Assembly: GCA_963823495.1 (NCBI GenBank)
Contig: CAWGLV010000001.1
Span: 806,001 to 870,000 of the forward strand
Reading direction: 5' to 3'
DNA: 64,000 bases
DNA from: DATDAH01 sp963823495
Lineage (GTDB): Bacteria > Actinomycetota > Acidimicrobiia > Acidimicrobiales > DATDAH01
The notes beneath the pieces are model-generated. The model was given only the letters and a program-made list of their open reading frames with translations, searched no databases and was not told the DNA's origin. The position numbers and the translations under genes were made by a program. Shown here in pieces: positions 9,273 to 16,934 of this stretch. Positions within the stretch are counted from its first letter, which is position 1; every line of letters begins with the position of its first letter.

Positions 9273-10135
9273 CCGACCGCCCGACCCGGATCGTGGACGC
9301 CCACGTGCACCTGTGGGATCCGGCCCGCACCGACTGGTACCCCTACCTGTCGGGCCGCCAGCAGCTGGACCTGGGCGACGTCACCGGGATGGCGCGGCGC
9401 TTCGACGTCGGCACCTACTTGGCCGAGTCGAGCGGTTGGAACGTCCAGAAGCTGGTCAACGTCGCCGCGGCGACCGGGGTCCACTCCATCGAGGAGACCC
9501 TCGAGCTCGAGCGCTCGGCGGAGGCGGACGGTCACCCCGACGTCCTCATCGGTGGGGTCACCCCGACCGAGTCCGCGACCGAGGCCGTGGCCCAGATCGA
9601 TCGCCAGATGGGCGCCTCGCGGTTCCGGGGTGTCCGTCCCATGGGCCAGTTCGCCGGCCCGCTCCCCGCGACCGAGGTGCTCGGCGCCCTGCAGGAGCGC
9701 GGCCTGGTGTTCGAGCTGATGGCCCATCCCGATCAGCTCCGGGAGGCGGCCCGGGGCCTTGCTCCCTTCGGCGATCTGGTCGTGGTCGTCGAGCACGCCG
9801 GGTGGCCCCGATCCGCCGAGCCGGAGGAGCGGGCCCTCTGGAAGGCGGGCCTTGTCGGCCTCGCCGCGCTCGGCGAGAACGTCGTGTGCAAGCTGTCCGG
9901 GCTGGCCATGCCGCTGGGGTCCATGAGCGTCGAGGCCCTCGCTCCCTGGATCGAGCACGCCATCGAGACCTTCGGTGCCGAGCGGTGCCTGTTCGCCAGC
10001 AACTTCCCGGTGGACGGCATGCACGGCACCTTCGACGAGCTGTACACGACGTTCTCCACGGTCACCGCGGGCCTCGACGAGGTGGCCCGCGACCAGCTCT
10101 TCGCGGCCAACGCCGAGCGCGTCTACAACTGTTGA
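9269..10135 (+). CDS. Amidohydrolase-2 family protein, lactonase-like
   Basis: This 288-residue TIM-barrel hydrolase has the N-terminal metal motif IVDAHVHLWDP, typical of the lactonase branch (L-rhamnono- and fuconolactonase relatives). VVVVEHAGWP supplies the central His and LFASNFPVDG the C-terminal Asp region, with SNFP replacing the more common SDxP. The preferred start is TTG 9269, which overlaps the previous TGA (TTGA) and follows GAGGAG by about 5 bases; ATG 9245 is an alternative. Its position behind a BVMO and an SDR fits hydrolysis of a lactone made by the BVMO, though that is inference. It is convergent with the ABC binding-protein gene. Confidence 0.87.
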   Translation: MTDRPTRIVDAHVHLWDPARTDWYPYLSGRQQLDLGDVTGMARRFDVGTYLAESSGWNVQKLVNVAAATGVHSIEETLELERSAEADGHPDVLIGGVTPTESATEAVAQIDRQMGASRFRGVRPMGQFAGPLPATEVLGALQERGLVFELMAHPDQLREAARGLAPFGDLVVVVEHAGWPRSAEPEERALWKAGLVGLAALGENVVCKLSGLAMPLGSMSVEALAPWIEHAIETFGAERCLFASNFPVDGMHGTFDELYTTFSTVTAGLDEVARDQLFAANAERVYNC

Positions 10136-10177
10136 TCCCGAGCGCGGCGAGGCGTCGCGGGGCAAGGCGCGGGGCGG

Positions 10178-11518
10178 TCAGGGACAGGTGTCGGCCGGGG
10201 CGCCGAGGGTCGAGCCGCAGAGGAGGTCGTTGAAGTCGATCTCGGAGGTCTGCACGAAGTCCCCGGACGTGCCGTCGAACTCGGCGTCGGGGTCCCAGCT
10301 CCAGAACGAGTAGTACCCGTTGCCGGTGCGGGGGAAGGTGCCGGGGTTGTCGGTGTCCGGCGTCCAGTCGGCGGTGAGGCCGAGCATGTCGATGGGCCCG
10401 GACGCCTCGATGAGTCCGGTGAGGTTGGCCCGACTGAAGTCCTCGGTGCCCGCTTCCCGCAGGATCGTGAGCAGGGCGTAGAGCCCGATCCACGAGTGCA
10501 TCGGACTGGTCTTGAGAGCGCGCGGTTGGAGGACCTCCTCACCGGAGACGGCGAGGTCGGCCACGAGGGCCTGCACCGCCGGGACGTCGGCGGTCGCCGG
10601 TGGGTTGGAGCCGTTGAGCACCACCTGGCCGGCGAAGTCGCCCAGGTCGGCGAGGTCCTGGTAGGGCAGGGTGCCGAGGCTGGTCGAGAACACCAGGTCG
10701 GAGCCGAGCTGCTGCGCGGCCCGGAGGACCTGGATGGCCTCTTGTCCGCCGAGCGGGACGATGACCCCCTCGGCCCCGGCATCCTGCGCGGCCAGGATGA
10801 ACTGGCTGTAGTCGGTGGTGCCCGCCGGTACCGGGATGTCGGCGACGATCTGCACCCCGTCCTCGGCGTAGACCTCCTCGAACAGGCCGACCAGGGCCGA
10901 CGCCGCGGGCAGGTCGACCCGGATCGTGGCGATGTCGGTGATGCCCTGGTCGACGAGGGCCTGGGGCATCACCAGGGCGGTGCCGATGCCGCCGGCGTCG
11001 AAGGGGTAGCTGTTGGGGTCGCTGAGGTCCGGGGTGCCGGAAGCGATGGCGAAGCGGGCGATCCCGGCCTCCTCCAGGGTGTCCCCCGTCCCCGGGCCCG
11101 GGTCCGTCGAGGCGTCGTTGACGTTGACCGCGACGCCCGCGTCGTCGAGGGTGCGGGCGCACTCGAGGGCGGCGTTCTGGTCGGCGCGCTCGTCGCAGGT
11201 CGTCACCTCGATGCAGTGGCCGTTGGCGCCGCCCCGCTCGTTGAAGGCCACGGCCGACGCCTCGAGGGCCAGGGCTTGGTCCTCGGCGGTCAGCACCGGG
11301 GAGGCGAAGGTGAGCTGCTGGCCCACCTCGAGGGGCTCGAGCGCGTCGTCACAGGGACCGTCGTCCCACAGCCCGACGGTGGTGACGTCCACGGGGGCGA
11401 CCTCGGTCGCGGCCGGGCTGTCGTCGTCGGCGCTGTCGCCGCTTCCCCCACAGCTCACCGCCAAGAGCACCAGGGCACTCGCGGGGACCAGGCCCCTCCA
11501 CCACCGGTTCCGGTTCAC
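10178..11518 (-). CDS. ABC transporter substrate-binding lipoprotein, branched-chain amino acid (Leu/Ile/Val) type
   Basis: This 446-residue periplasmic-binding-protein type I family member begins with a lipoprotein signal: positively charged RNRWWRG, hydrophobic LVPASALVLLAV and lipobox AVSC. An acidic, Ser-rich linker follows. The body has the two-lobe pattern, for example ALALEASAVAFNERGGANG and the late TILREAGTEDFSRANL helix. Such proteins deliver amino acids, but also aromatic acids or amides, to Liv-type ABC importers. No permease or ATPase of this type is nearby, so it is an orphan here. The GTG start overlaps the stop codon of an SDR remnant (GTGA), showing it was once coupled to that gene. 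Confidence 0.9.
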   Translation of the reverse strand: MNRNRWWRGLVPASALVLLAVSCGGSGDSADDDSPAATEVAPVDVTTVGLWDDGPCDDALEPLEVGQQLTFASPVLTAEDQALALEASAVAFNERGGANGHCIEVTTCDERADQNAALECARTLDDAGVAVNVNDASTDPGPGTGDTLEEAGIARFAIASGTPDLSDPNSYPFDAGGIGTALVMPQALVDQGITDIATIRVDLPAASALVGLFEEVYAEDGVQIVADIPVPAGTTDYSQFILAAQDAGAEGVIVPLGGQEAIQVLRAAQQLGSDLVFSTSLGTLPYQDLADLGDFAGQVVLNGSNPPATADVPAVQALVADLAVSGEEVLQPRALKTSPMHSWIGLYALLTILREAGTEDFSRANLTGLIEASGPIDMLGLTADWTPDTDNPGTFPRTGNGYYSFWSWDPDAEFDGTSGDFVQTSEIDFNDLLCGSTLGAPADTCP

Positions 11519-11583
11519 GTGAAGTCCGACCCTCCGTCGACGTTGATGTTGGCCCCGGTCATGTAGGTGTTGCGGGCCGAGCG
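11515..11583 (-). pseudogene. C-terminal remnant of a short-chain dehydrogenase
   Basis: Read leftward, codons from about 11580 to the TGA at 11517-11515 give ARNTYMTGANINVDGGSDFT, the characteristic SDR C-terminus with its TGxxINVDGG signature. Upstream of about 11583 the frame becomes Arg-rich and loses SDR similarity, so all but the last 20 or so residues are missing. The stop overlaps the GTG start of the binding-protein gene. It abuts another truncated gene on the opposite strand (see 11645-12055). Confidence 0.75.
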
Positions 11584-11644
11584 CCGGCGGGCCCGCTCTC
11601 GTCCTGTTCTTCGGTCATGGTGTGCCAGGGTCCTGCCGGCGGTC

Positions 11645-12055
11645 ATGGACCTGAAGGCGCGTCACATGGGGATCGCCGGCCACGACGTCGCCGCCTTCAT
11701 GAAGGACCTCCAGATCGACTCCTCCGCCATGCCGGGCAAGGCGTTCGACCTGTCCTTCGAGATGCCCGAGCCCGATGTCGGCATCATGACCTTCAACCGG
11801 TGTGCCGCCCCGACGATGTTCGAGGCCCTGGGCCGAGAGGACATCCTCGAGCAGAACTGCCATGCGGTCTGTCCCGCCTCGATCGAGGAGACGGCGAAGC
11901 TCTACAACCCGAACATGAAGTTGGACATCCTCGCCATCCCGCCCCGGCCCGACGCCGACCACGTCTGCTGCCGGTGGCAGCTCAGCATGCGGACGCCCGA
12001 CGATCCCGAGTACGTCGCGGTCACGATCGGCGAGAAGCCGGACCCGGCCGAGTGA
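11645..12055 (+). pseudogene. Probable N-terminally truncated protein of unknown function (DUF6125/ATC-hydrolase-like)
   Basis: From ATG 11645 this reads 136 residues beginning DLKARHMGIAGHDVAAFM. It has a Cys-rich second half (FNRCAAPTMFEAL, EQNCHAVCPASIEETAKLYN, ADHVCCRWQL). This resembles the C-terminal half of larger, about 250-residue, proteins related to L-2-amino-thiazoline-4-carboxylate hydrolase. The open frame continues upstream to 11567 but with Arg-rich, non-protein-like sequence and no ribosome site. It ends at the same point where the opposite-strand SDR remnant ends, consistent with a deletion that removed both 5' ends. An intact small protein starting at 11645 is the alternative. 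Family assignment is from memory of the pattern and moderately uncertain. Confidence 0.55.
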
Positions 12056-12121
12056 CCGACTGGCCGACGGGAACGAGGTCGGTGCGGTCGAATCCGGCGC
12101 GGTTCTCGACGTCGACGCCGG

Positions 12122-13003
12122 TCACCGCAGGGCGCTGATCACCTCGGCGAAGCGCGTCAGGGTGGTCACCGGCGCGAAGTCGGCGAACCACACGTAGAAC
12201 CGGTCGACGCCCTCGGCGTGGTGGTGGCCGAGGTGGTCCGCCACCTCCTCGGCCGTGCCGATCACCAGCTGGCGCCCCATCCCGGTCCGGCCGAACCGCC
12301 GTTCGGCGAGGGCGGTGACCTCGGCTCGCGACGACTCGTCGGGCACCAGCGCCACCATCACCTGGACCGAGACCGCGGTGTCGCCCACCTGGTCGCGGAG
12401 ATCGGCGAGCCGGTCCAGCTCGTGCGCCGGGACGTTCCACCAGTCGGCGTGCTCGCGGACCAGTGCGAGGGTGCGGCGCCCCACGCCGCCGATCGTGACG
12501 GGGATCGGTCGGGTCGGTACCGGCCGCTGCTGGGCTCCGACGAGCGTGAAGTGCTCACCTCGGTGATCGACCACGTCGCCGGTCCAGAGGCCACGGAGGA
12601 TCTCGAGCGACTCGCCGAGCCGGGCGACCCGCGTCGGGGCCTCGGTCGCGCCGACGCCGAAGACCTCCAGCTCGGTGGGCACCGAGCCCCAGCCGATGCC
12701 GAGCTCGAAGCGACCGCCCGACGCGTGGTCGAGCGAGGTGACCTGGCGGGCCAGGACCGCGGGGTGGCGGAGCGAGTCGCACAGGACGAGGTGGCCGACG
12801 GTGAGGGTCGAGGTCCGGGCCAGCACCCAGGCCGCGATGGACATCGCCTCCCACATGTCCTGCTCCGCGGCGAGGGGCGGAGCGAGGTGGTCCATGAACG
12901 CCATGCCCTCGAAGCCGGCGGCCTCGGCGGCGAGGGCTCGCTCCACGATGGCCTCATGGGTCATCCGCATCTGCGGGAGGAAGAGGTGGAACGACGGGGT
13001 CAT
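12122..13003 (-). CDS. LLM class (F420-type) flavin-dependent oxidoreductase
   Basis: This 293-residue luciferase-like monooxygenase-fold protein starts TPSFHLFLPQMRM. It has EGMAFMDHLAPP near residue 35, VGHLVLCDSLRHPAVLARQ near 75, and the hallmark GRFELGIGWGSVPTELEVFG near 105. PIPVTIGGVGRRTLALVREHAD follows near 180. Members use F420 or FMN for redox chemistry on diverse substrates. ATG 13003 overlaps the stop of the preceding NTF2-like gene (ATGA), so it is the third gene of a tightly coupled operon with a thioesterase-like protein. A much longer open frame upstream is only a shadow. The substrate is unknown. Confidence 0.9.
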   Translation of the reverse strand: MTPSFHLFLPQMRMTHEAIVERALAAEAAGFEGMAFMDHLAPPLAAEQDMWEAMSIAAWVLARTSTLTVGHLVLCDSLRHPAVLARQVTSLDHASGGRFELGIGWGSVPTELEVFGVGATEAPTRVARLGESLEILRGLWTGDVVDHRGEHFTLVGAQQRPVPTRPIPVTIGGVGRRTLALVREHADWWNVPAHELDRLADLRDQVGDTAVSVQVMVALVPDESSRAEVTALAERRFGRTGMGRQLVIGTAEEVADHLGHHHAEGVDRFYVWFADFAPVTTLTRFAEVISALR

Positions 13004-13542
13004 GAGTGGTCCTCGGGGTGGGGCTGCTCGGCCTTCTCCACCGTGGCCGACGGCGCCATGGCCGATCCCGGCGCCCGCCAATCGGTGGACACGAACCGGT
13101 GCTCGATGAGCCACTGCCCGTCGACCGGCACGAAGGAGTCCCGGTAGCGGCCCAGGTGGTCGAGCCCGATCTCGGTGAACACGGTGAAGTAGCTCTCGAC
13201 CCGGGCGGCGGTCGGGTGGATCTCGGTGAACCGGACGTTGGTGACGTTGTGACGCACGATCCGCGGAGGTCCGCCCTCGGGCCGGCTCGGCTCCCCTCGC
13301 GGGGCGGCCGTCGCGCCCACGCCGCCGATGAAGGTGGCGATGGCCGCCCGCCCCTCGAGCCGCGGCTGTCCCCGCACCTCGAGCACCCCGTCCTCGCAGA
13401 AGGCCAGCGCCAGCTGGTCGACCCGGAGGGCGTCGCCCGACCACGTGTAGCGGGCCAACGAGTCCCGGATGTGTTCCCGGGCGGACAGCTCCCAGGGCTC
13501 GATCAGGGGCTGGTCGCCGTGACCCGTCGGTGCCGCGGTCAC
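13000..13542 (-). CDS. SnoaL/NTF2-like fold protein
   Basis: This 180-residue protein has the cone-shaped NTF2-like pattern: an N-terminal helix pair (AREHIRDSLARYTWSGDALR), DQLALAFCEDGVLEV, then IATFIGGVGA. The terminal beta-sheet strands are VESYFTVFTEIG and YRDSFVPVDGQWLIEHRF. Such proteins act as small isomerases, hydratases or ligand binders in steroid and polyketide pathways. GTG 13542 overlaps the stop of the upstream thioesterase gene and its own stop overlaps the LLM start, so the three are translationally coupled and probably act on the same CoA-linked substrate (inference). Confidence 0.85.
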   Translation of the reverse strand: MTAAPTGHGDQPLIEPWELSAREHIRDSLARYTWSGDALRVDQLALAFCEDGVLEVRGQPRLEGRAAIATFIGGVGATAAPRGEPSRPEGGPPRIVRHNVTNVRFTEIHPTAARVESYFTVFTEIGLDHLGRYRDSFVPVDGQWLIEHRFVSTDWRAPGSAMAPSATVEKAEQPHPEDHS

Positions 13543-14360
13543 GACGGCACCGTCACGGGGTCGAGGATCTGGGAGGTCGAGGTGACGCCGAAGACGCCCT
13601 CGGCATCGCTCATGACCGCCATCGAGATCCCGTGGGCCACGGCCTGCGCGTAGTGGGTGTGGCCGGTGAGCGCGACCCACTCGCCCACCGGGGCCCGGCA
13701 GAGGTGCCCGCTGACGTCGGGGTTGATCGAGGTCACCCGCGCCGGGTCGAAGGTGACGCCGATGAGGTTGGCGATGTCGAGGGGCAGGACCGCCCGTGAC
13801 GTCGGGCGGACGGGCTCCCCGGCCACGACCGGCACCCGCAGCCGGCACCACACGGCGTGCACGCCGTCGATGGGCACGGTCGTCCGGCGCATCTCGGCGC
13901 CGGACCGGAGGAACTCGGCGACCCCTTCGTGGTGGTCGACCGCGTCCAGTGATCCGGGGGGCGGCAGGCTCGCCGCCGGGTTCGACGAGCTGGTCGACGC
14001 CGGCAGGCCCGGTAGGCCGGTCACGTCCCGGTCCCGGATCCGCAGGGCCCGGGCGCGGGTCGTGACCGCCTCCCCTGCGGTGATCCCGAGCTCCACGAGC
14101 TGGATCTTCTTGCCCTCGCGCAGGATCTCGGTGGCGACCCGGAGGGGCACGCCGACGGGAACGGGCCGCACGATGTCGACGGTGAGCCGGGCCAGGCTCA
14201 TCGGAGCCAGTGTCGGAACGTCCTCGAGGACGTGGCCGAGCAGCGTGAGGACCGCGCCCCCGCTCTGGGTCGCGGGGTCCCAGGCGCTCCCCGTGCACGA
14301 GGTGCCGACGAAACCGTCACCGTCCCGCGAGTAGAGCGCCGCCGCAATGTCTCCTGCCAC
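13539..14360 (-). CDS. Acyl-CoA thioesterase family protein (double hot-dog)
   Basis: About 273 residues with two hot-dog halves. The first contains GSAWDPATQSGGAVLTLLGH and the core LARLTVDIVRPVPVGVPLRV. The second contains VWCRLRVPVVAGEPVRP and the late Asp/Thr strand region ending VALTGHTHYAQAVAHG. The layout fits TesB-like or fatty-acyl thioesterases acting on CoA esters. I chose GTG 14360 because a GATACT -10-like element ends 7 bases upstream, which predicts a leaderless transcript. ATG 14417 would add an Arg-rich extension. It is the first gene of the coupled thioesterase/NTF2/LLM operon. Confidence 0.78.
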   Translation of the reverse strand: MAGDIAAALYSRDGDGFVGTSCTGSAWDPATQSGGAVLTLLGHVLEDVPTLAPMSLARLTVDIVRPVPVGVPLRVATEILREGKKIQLVELGITAGEAVTTRARALRIRDRDVTGLPGLPASTSSSNPAASLPPPGSLDAVDHHEGVAEFLRSGAEMRRTTVPIDGVHAVWCRLRVPVVAGEPVRPTSRAVLPLDIANLIGVTFDPARVTSINPDVSGHLCRAPVGEWVALTGHTHYAQAVAHGISMAVMSDAEGVFGVTSTSQILDPVTVPS

Positions 14361-14540
14361 CACCCGCAGTATCGCCCGTCGTCGCCCCTGGCCGACACCC
14401 CGTGGGGCCGTCTCCATCCGGGAGAACCGATTCAGGGGAGGCGATCCGCGGATGACCCCGATCTTGGTCGGTCAGGTGTGGACTAGGTTCCGCGACCGGT
14501 CCGAGATCACTCCGACCACGGTCTTCACGGGGAGAACCAC

Positions 14541-15065
14541 ATGACCGAATCCGTGTCGCGCGTCCCCGGCCAGGAGCACACGATCGTGCATCCCGGCGGC
14601 GAGAACGACGCCCCCTGGATCAAGGTCCGTAGCCAGCGGAACCCCGATGGCACCGACTCCCATGTGTGGGAGCGGTGGGTCTCCTTCTCGGTGGATCCCC
14701 TCTATCTCGCCCTCTTCGCCCGGTGGGACCCCGGCATGATCGTGCGGCGCCACGGCCACCACAGCCCGCACGTCCTCACCGTCCTCCGCGGTGAGTTCGA
14801 GTGCGGCGGTGTCTCCTGCGGGCCCGGCACCCACATCGAGCTCCCCCTCGGGGCGGCCTTCGGCCCGTTCGTCGCCGGCCCCGACGGTGTCGAGTTGTAC
14901 GAAGTGATGATGGGTGACCCCCGCTCGTGGAGCGACGAGCCCGAGGCACTGGCCGCCGTGCTCGCCGAACGCGGGGTCGAGCCGCTGCCCGACCCTCCGA
15001 TCGAGCTCCCGGCCGGGCTCGAAGACCTCCGTGCCGTCTTCCACCCGCCGGCACCGTCCCCGTGA
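14541..15065 (+). CDS. Cupin-domain protein
   Basis: This 174-residue single-domain cupin has a central beta-barrel metal motif GMIVRRHGHHSPHVLTVLRG followed by EFECGG (cupin motif 1). Motif 2 is CGPGTHIELPLGAAFGPF. It could be a small-molecule dioxygenase, isomerase or anti-sigma-like (ChrR) sensor; nothing distinguishes these here. Ribosome site GGGGAG lies 7 bases before ATG 14541. A TAGGTT hexamer at 14484-14489 in the 123-bp upstream region is a possible -10 element. It stands alone between a leftward operon and a decayed hydrolase gene. Confidence 0.82.
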   Translation: MTESVSRVPGQEHTIVHPGGENDAPWIKVRSQRNPDGTDSHVWERWVSFSVDPLYLALFARWDPGMIVRRHGHHSPHVLTVLRGEFECGGVSCGPGTHIELPLGAAFGPFVAGPDGVELYEVMMGDPRSWSDEPEALAAVLAERGVEPLPDPPIELPAGLEDLRAVFHPPAPSP

Positions 15066-15162
15066 CCGGGCCCGGCGTCGACGGGGTCGGTGCTCGTCGG
15101 CCACCTCGCGGGGTCGGTGCTGCGCACCCCCTTCCCGCTCGGGGACGGGCCACAATGCGTCG

Positions 15163-15470
15163 ATGAGGGAGACGTCGGAGCCCTGGCCCGCGGCGGTCCG
15201 CGACTGGTGGGGCTATGAGCGCCCGCCGACCTACGACGTCGTGGGGACGACCGTCGAGATCCGCGTGCGCAACGGGGTCACGATCGCCGCGGAGCTCCGC
15301 CGCCCGGCGCGGGACGGGGTGCCGGTTCCTCGCCGGCCACCGTGTCGCGCTCCGGCTGAGCGGTGGGCCCCGGACGAAGCTGACCCCGCCGCCCGAGCCG
15401 GTGCGGGTCACCGTCGAGCTCGGGGCGTCGGCGCTCCGGCTCCCGGGCTTCACCCCCTCGGCCTGGTCCC
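15163..15470 (+). pseudogene. Remnant of a CocE/NonD-type (X-Pro dipeptidyl-peptidase-like) hydrolase
   Basis: From ATG 15163 the frame encodes a plausible N-terminus of this family: WWGYERPPTYDVV, then VEIRVRNGVTIAAELRRPA, matching the usual rVrNGVtLaaDLyRPa opening. At about 15316-15325 the similarity jumps to another frame. There, FLAGHRVALRLSGGP and VRVTVELGASALRLPG resemble the C-terminal jelly-roll domain of the same family. Some 400-500 residues, including the catalytic Ser/Asp/His core, are absent. This is best explained by an internal deletion with a frame change; an assembly collapse is possible. The second part stays open into the downstream LLM gene only by chance. Confidence 0.6.
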
Positions 15471-15474
15471 GCCG

Positions 15475-15533
15475 GCCTCGGAACCGGCGCCGGAACGTGG
15501 GGCCAGAGCCCCCGAACCAGGCGCCGGAACGGG
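15475..15533. repeat. GC-rich palindromic repeat, copy C (diverged)
   Basis: Two near-identical arms, GAACCGGCGCCGGAAC (15481-15496) and GAACCAGGCGCCGGAAC (15514-15530), flank a small GGGGC-CAGA-GCCCC hairpin. The GGCGCC core and spacing resemble the better-preserved elements at 52113-52170 and 60221-60264. It lies in the 230-bp gap before the LLM gene. Family membership is less certain than for the other two copies. Confidence 0.45.
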
Positions 15534-15636
15534 ACGGGCGACGTCGAGGTCATGGTCCGATGCCGTCCCAGGGTTCCGGGGGTCGGCGTGGCTCCGTCCT
15601 CGGCTTGCGCCGATCGGGGGTCCCTCCCTATTCTCG

Positions 15637-15672
15637 GTTAGCAACTGCGATCGACCGTTTGCACAAGCTAAC
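15637..15672. promoter_or_regulatory. Inverted GTTAGC/GCTAAC pair upstream of the LLM gene
   Basis: GTTAGC at 15637-15642 and GCTAAC at 15667-15672 form an inverted repeat in an AT-richer patch about 25-60 bases before the GTG at 15695. The decamer GTTAGCAACT found here recurs at 27249-27258, ahead of the sugar-binding lipoprotein gene. Possibly a shared regulator site; no consensus I know matches it well. Confidence 0.3.
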
Positions 15673-15694
15673 GACTGCGCTCCTGGAGGCCCCC

Positions 15695-16864
15695 GTGAAG
15701 CTCGACCTGCTGTATGAGATCGATGTCCCCGCCCCGTGGGGGGACAAGCCGCACCCCTATGCCCAGCGGGAGCGTGAGCAGAAGGCCTACTACGAGGCCA
15801 TGGACCAGATCACCCTGGCGGACCAGATGGGCTTCAACACCGTCTGGGTCGTGGAGCACCACTTCCGTGAGGGGCGCTCCCACTGTCCGTCCTCGGAGGT
15901 CGTGCTCGGCGCCCTGTCCCAACGCACCGAGCAGATCGGCATGGGCTTCGGCGTGACCCTCACGCCCTTCGGGTTCACCCACCCGGCTCGCGTGGCCGAG
16001 AAGGTCGCCACCGTGGACGTGCTGTCCAAGGGTCGGGTCCAGTGGGGCACCGGCCGCTCCACGCCGATGGAGCAGACGGCGTTCGGCGTCGACATGGCCC
16101 ACACCCGCGAGGACTGGCGCGAGGCCATCGAGATCATCTGCGGGATGTGGCGCGAGGAGTACTTCGAGTACGAGAGCGAGCGCTTCTCGTTCCCCCGGCG
16201 CATGGTGACGCCCAAGCCCTACCAGGACCCCCATCCGCCGGCCTGGATGGCGGCCACCTCACAGTCCTCGGCGACCACCGCCGGGGAGAACGGCCTCGGC
16301 CTGCTGTCCTTCACGATCATGCAGCCCATCGAGATGATGGCCAAGGCCATCGAGATGTACCGGGCCGCCCAGGTCAACGCCACGCCCCTGACCGACGTGG
16401 CGACCAACAAGGTGGCGGCCTACACCCTGGTCCACTGCGCCGAGGACGAGGCCCAGTTGCGGGCCAACAACCTCTATGAGTCCATCTCCTGGTGGTACCA
16501 GCACCTGGCGCAGTTCACCATCGACTGGGAGTTCCCGAACACCCCCCAGGAGGAGGTGGACCGGATCTTCCCGCTCCTCAAGCCCCTGGCCGACGGCAAC
16601 ATCCCGATCGACACCTTCAACGACGCCGACATGATCGTCTGCGGCGATGCCGACAAGGTCTTCGAGAAGATGAAGCACTACGCCGACCTCGGTGTGGACG
16701 AGCTCATCTGCTACGTCCAGTTCGGCTACCTGCCGCACGAGTCGATCATGAAGACCATCGAGATCATCGGCAAGGAAGTGCTGCCGGAGATCGAGAAGTA
16801 CGAGCCGCCCGCCGACTCCCCCGCCAAGGAGTTCGAGCGGATGGCCGCGGCGGCCGAGAAGTAA
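15695..16864 (+). CDS. LLM class flavin-dependent oxidoreductase (bacterial luciferase-like)
   Basis: This 389-residue luciferase-fold enzyme contains DQMGFNTVWVVEHHF near residue 45, GFGVTLTPFGFTHPARVAEK near 90, LSKGRVQWGTGRSTPMEQTAFG near 115, and MVTPKPYQDPHPPAWMAATS near 170. It lacks transmembrane segments and should be cytoplasmic. GTG 15695 follows CTGGAGG by 6 bases; a longer open frame upstream is the relic of the CocE gene. Codon use and hydrophilic C-terminus (KEFERMAAAAEK) look normal. It is probably a flavin monooxygenase or F420-dependent dehydrogenase in catabolism of a hydrophobic compound; the substrate is unknown. A GC hairpin follows the stop. Confidence 0.9.
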   Translation: MKLDLLYEIDVPAPWGDKPHPYAQREREQKAYYEAMDQITLADQMGFNTVWVVEHHFREGRSHCPSSEVVLGALSQRTEQIGMGFGVTLTPFGFTHPARVAEKVATVDVLSKGRVQWGTGRSTPMEQTAFGVDMAHTREDWREAIEIICGMWREEYFEYESERFSFPRRMVTPKPYQDPHPPAWMAATSQSSATTAGENGLGLLSFTIMQPIEMMAKAIEMYRAAQVNATPLTDVATNKVAAYTLVHCAEDEAQLRANNLYESISWWYQHLAQFTIDWEFPNTPQEEVDRIFPLLKPLADGNIPIDTFNDADMIVCGDADKVFEKMKHYADLGVDELICYVQFGYLPHESIMKTIEIIGKEVLPEIEKYEPPADSPAKEFERMAAAAEK

Positions 16865-16889
16865 CCACGGCGATGCCGACGGCGATCGC

Positions 16890-16912
16890 GGCGGGGTCCC
16901 TGCGGCCCCGCC
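16890..16912 (+). terminator. GC hairpin after the LLM gene
   Basis: GGCGGGG (16890-16896) pairs with CCCCGCC (16906-16912) around a 9-base loop, 26 bases after the LLM stop. There is no U-tract, as is common in actinobacterial terminators, so a terminator role is only plausible. Confidence 0.3.
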
Positions 16913-16934
16913 TCGGTCCGCTCCGGGGGGATCC

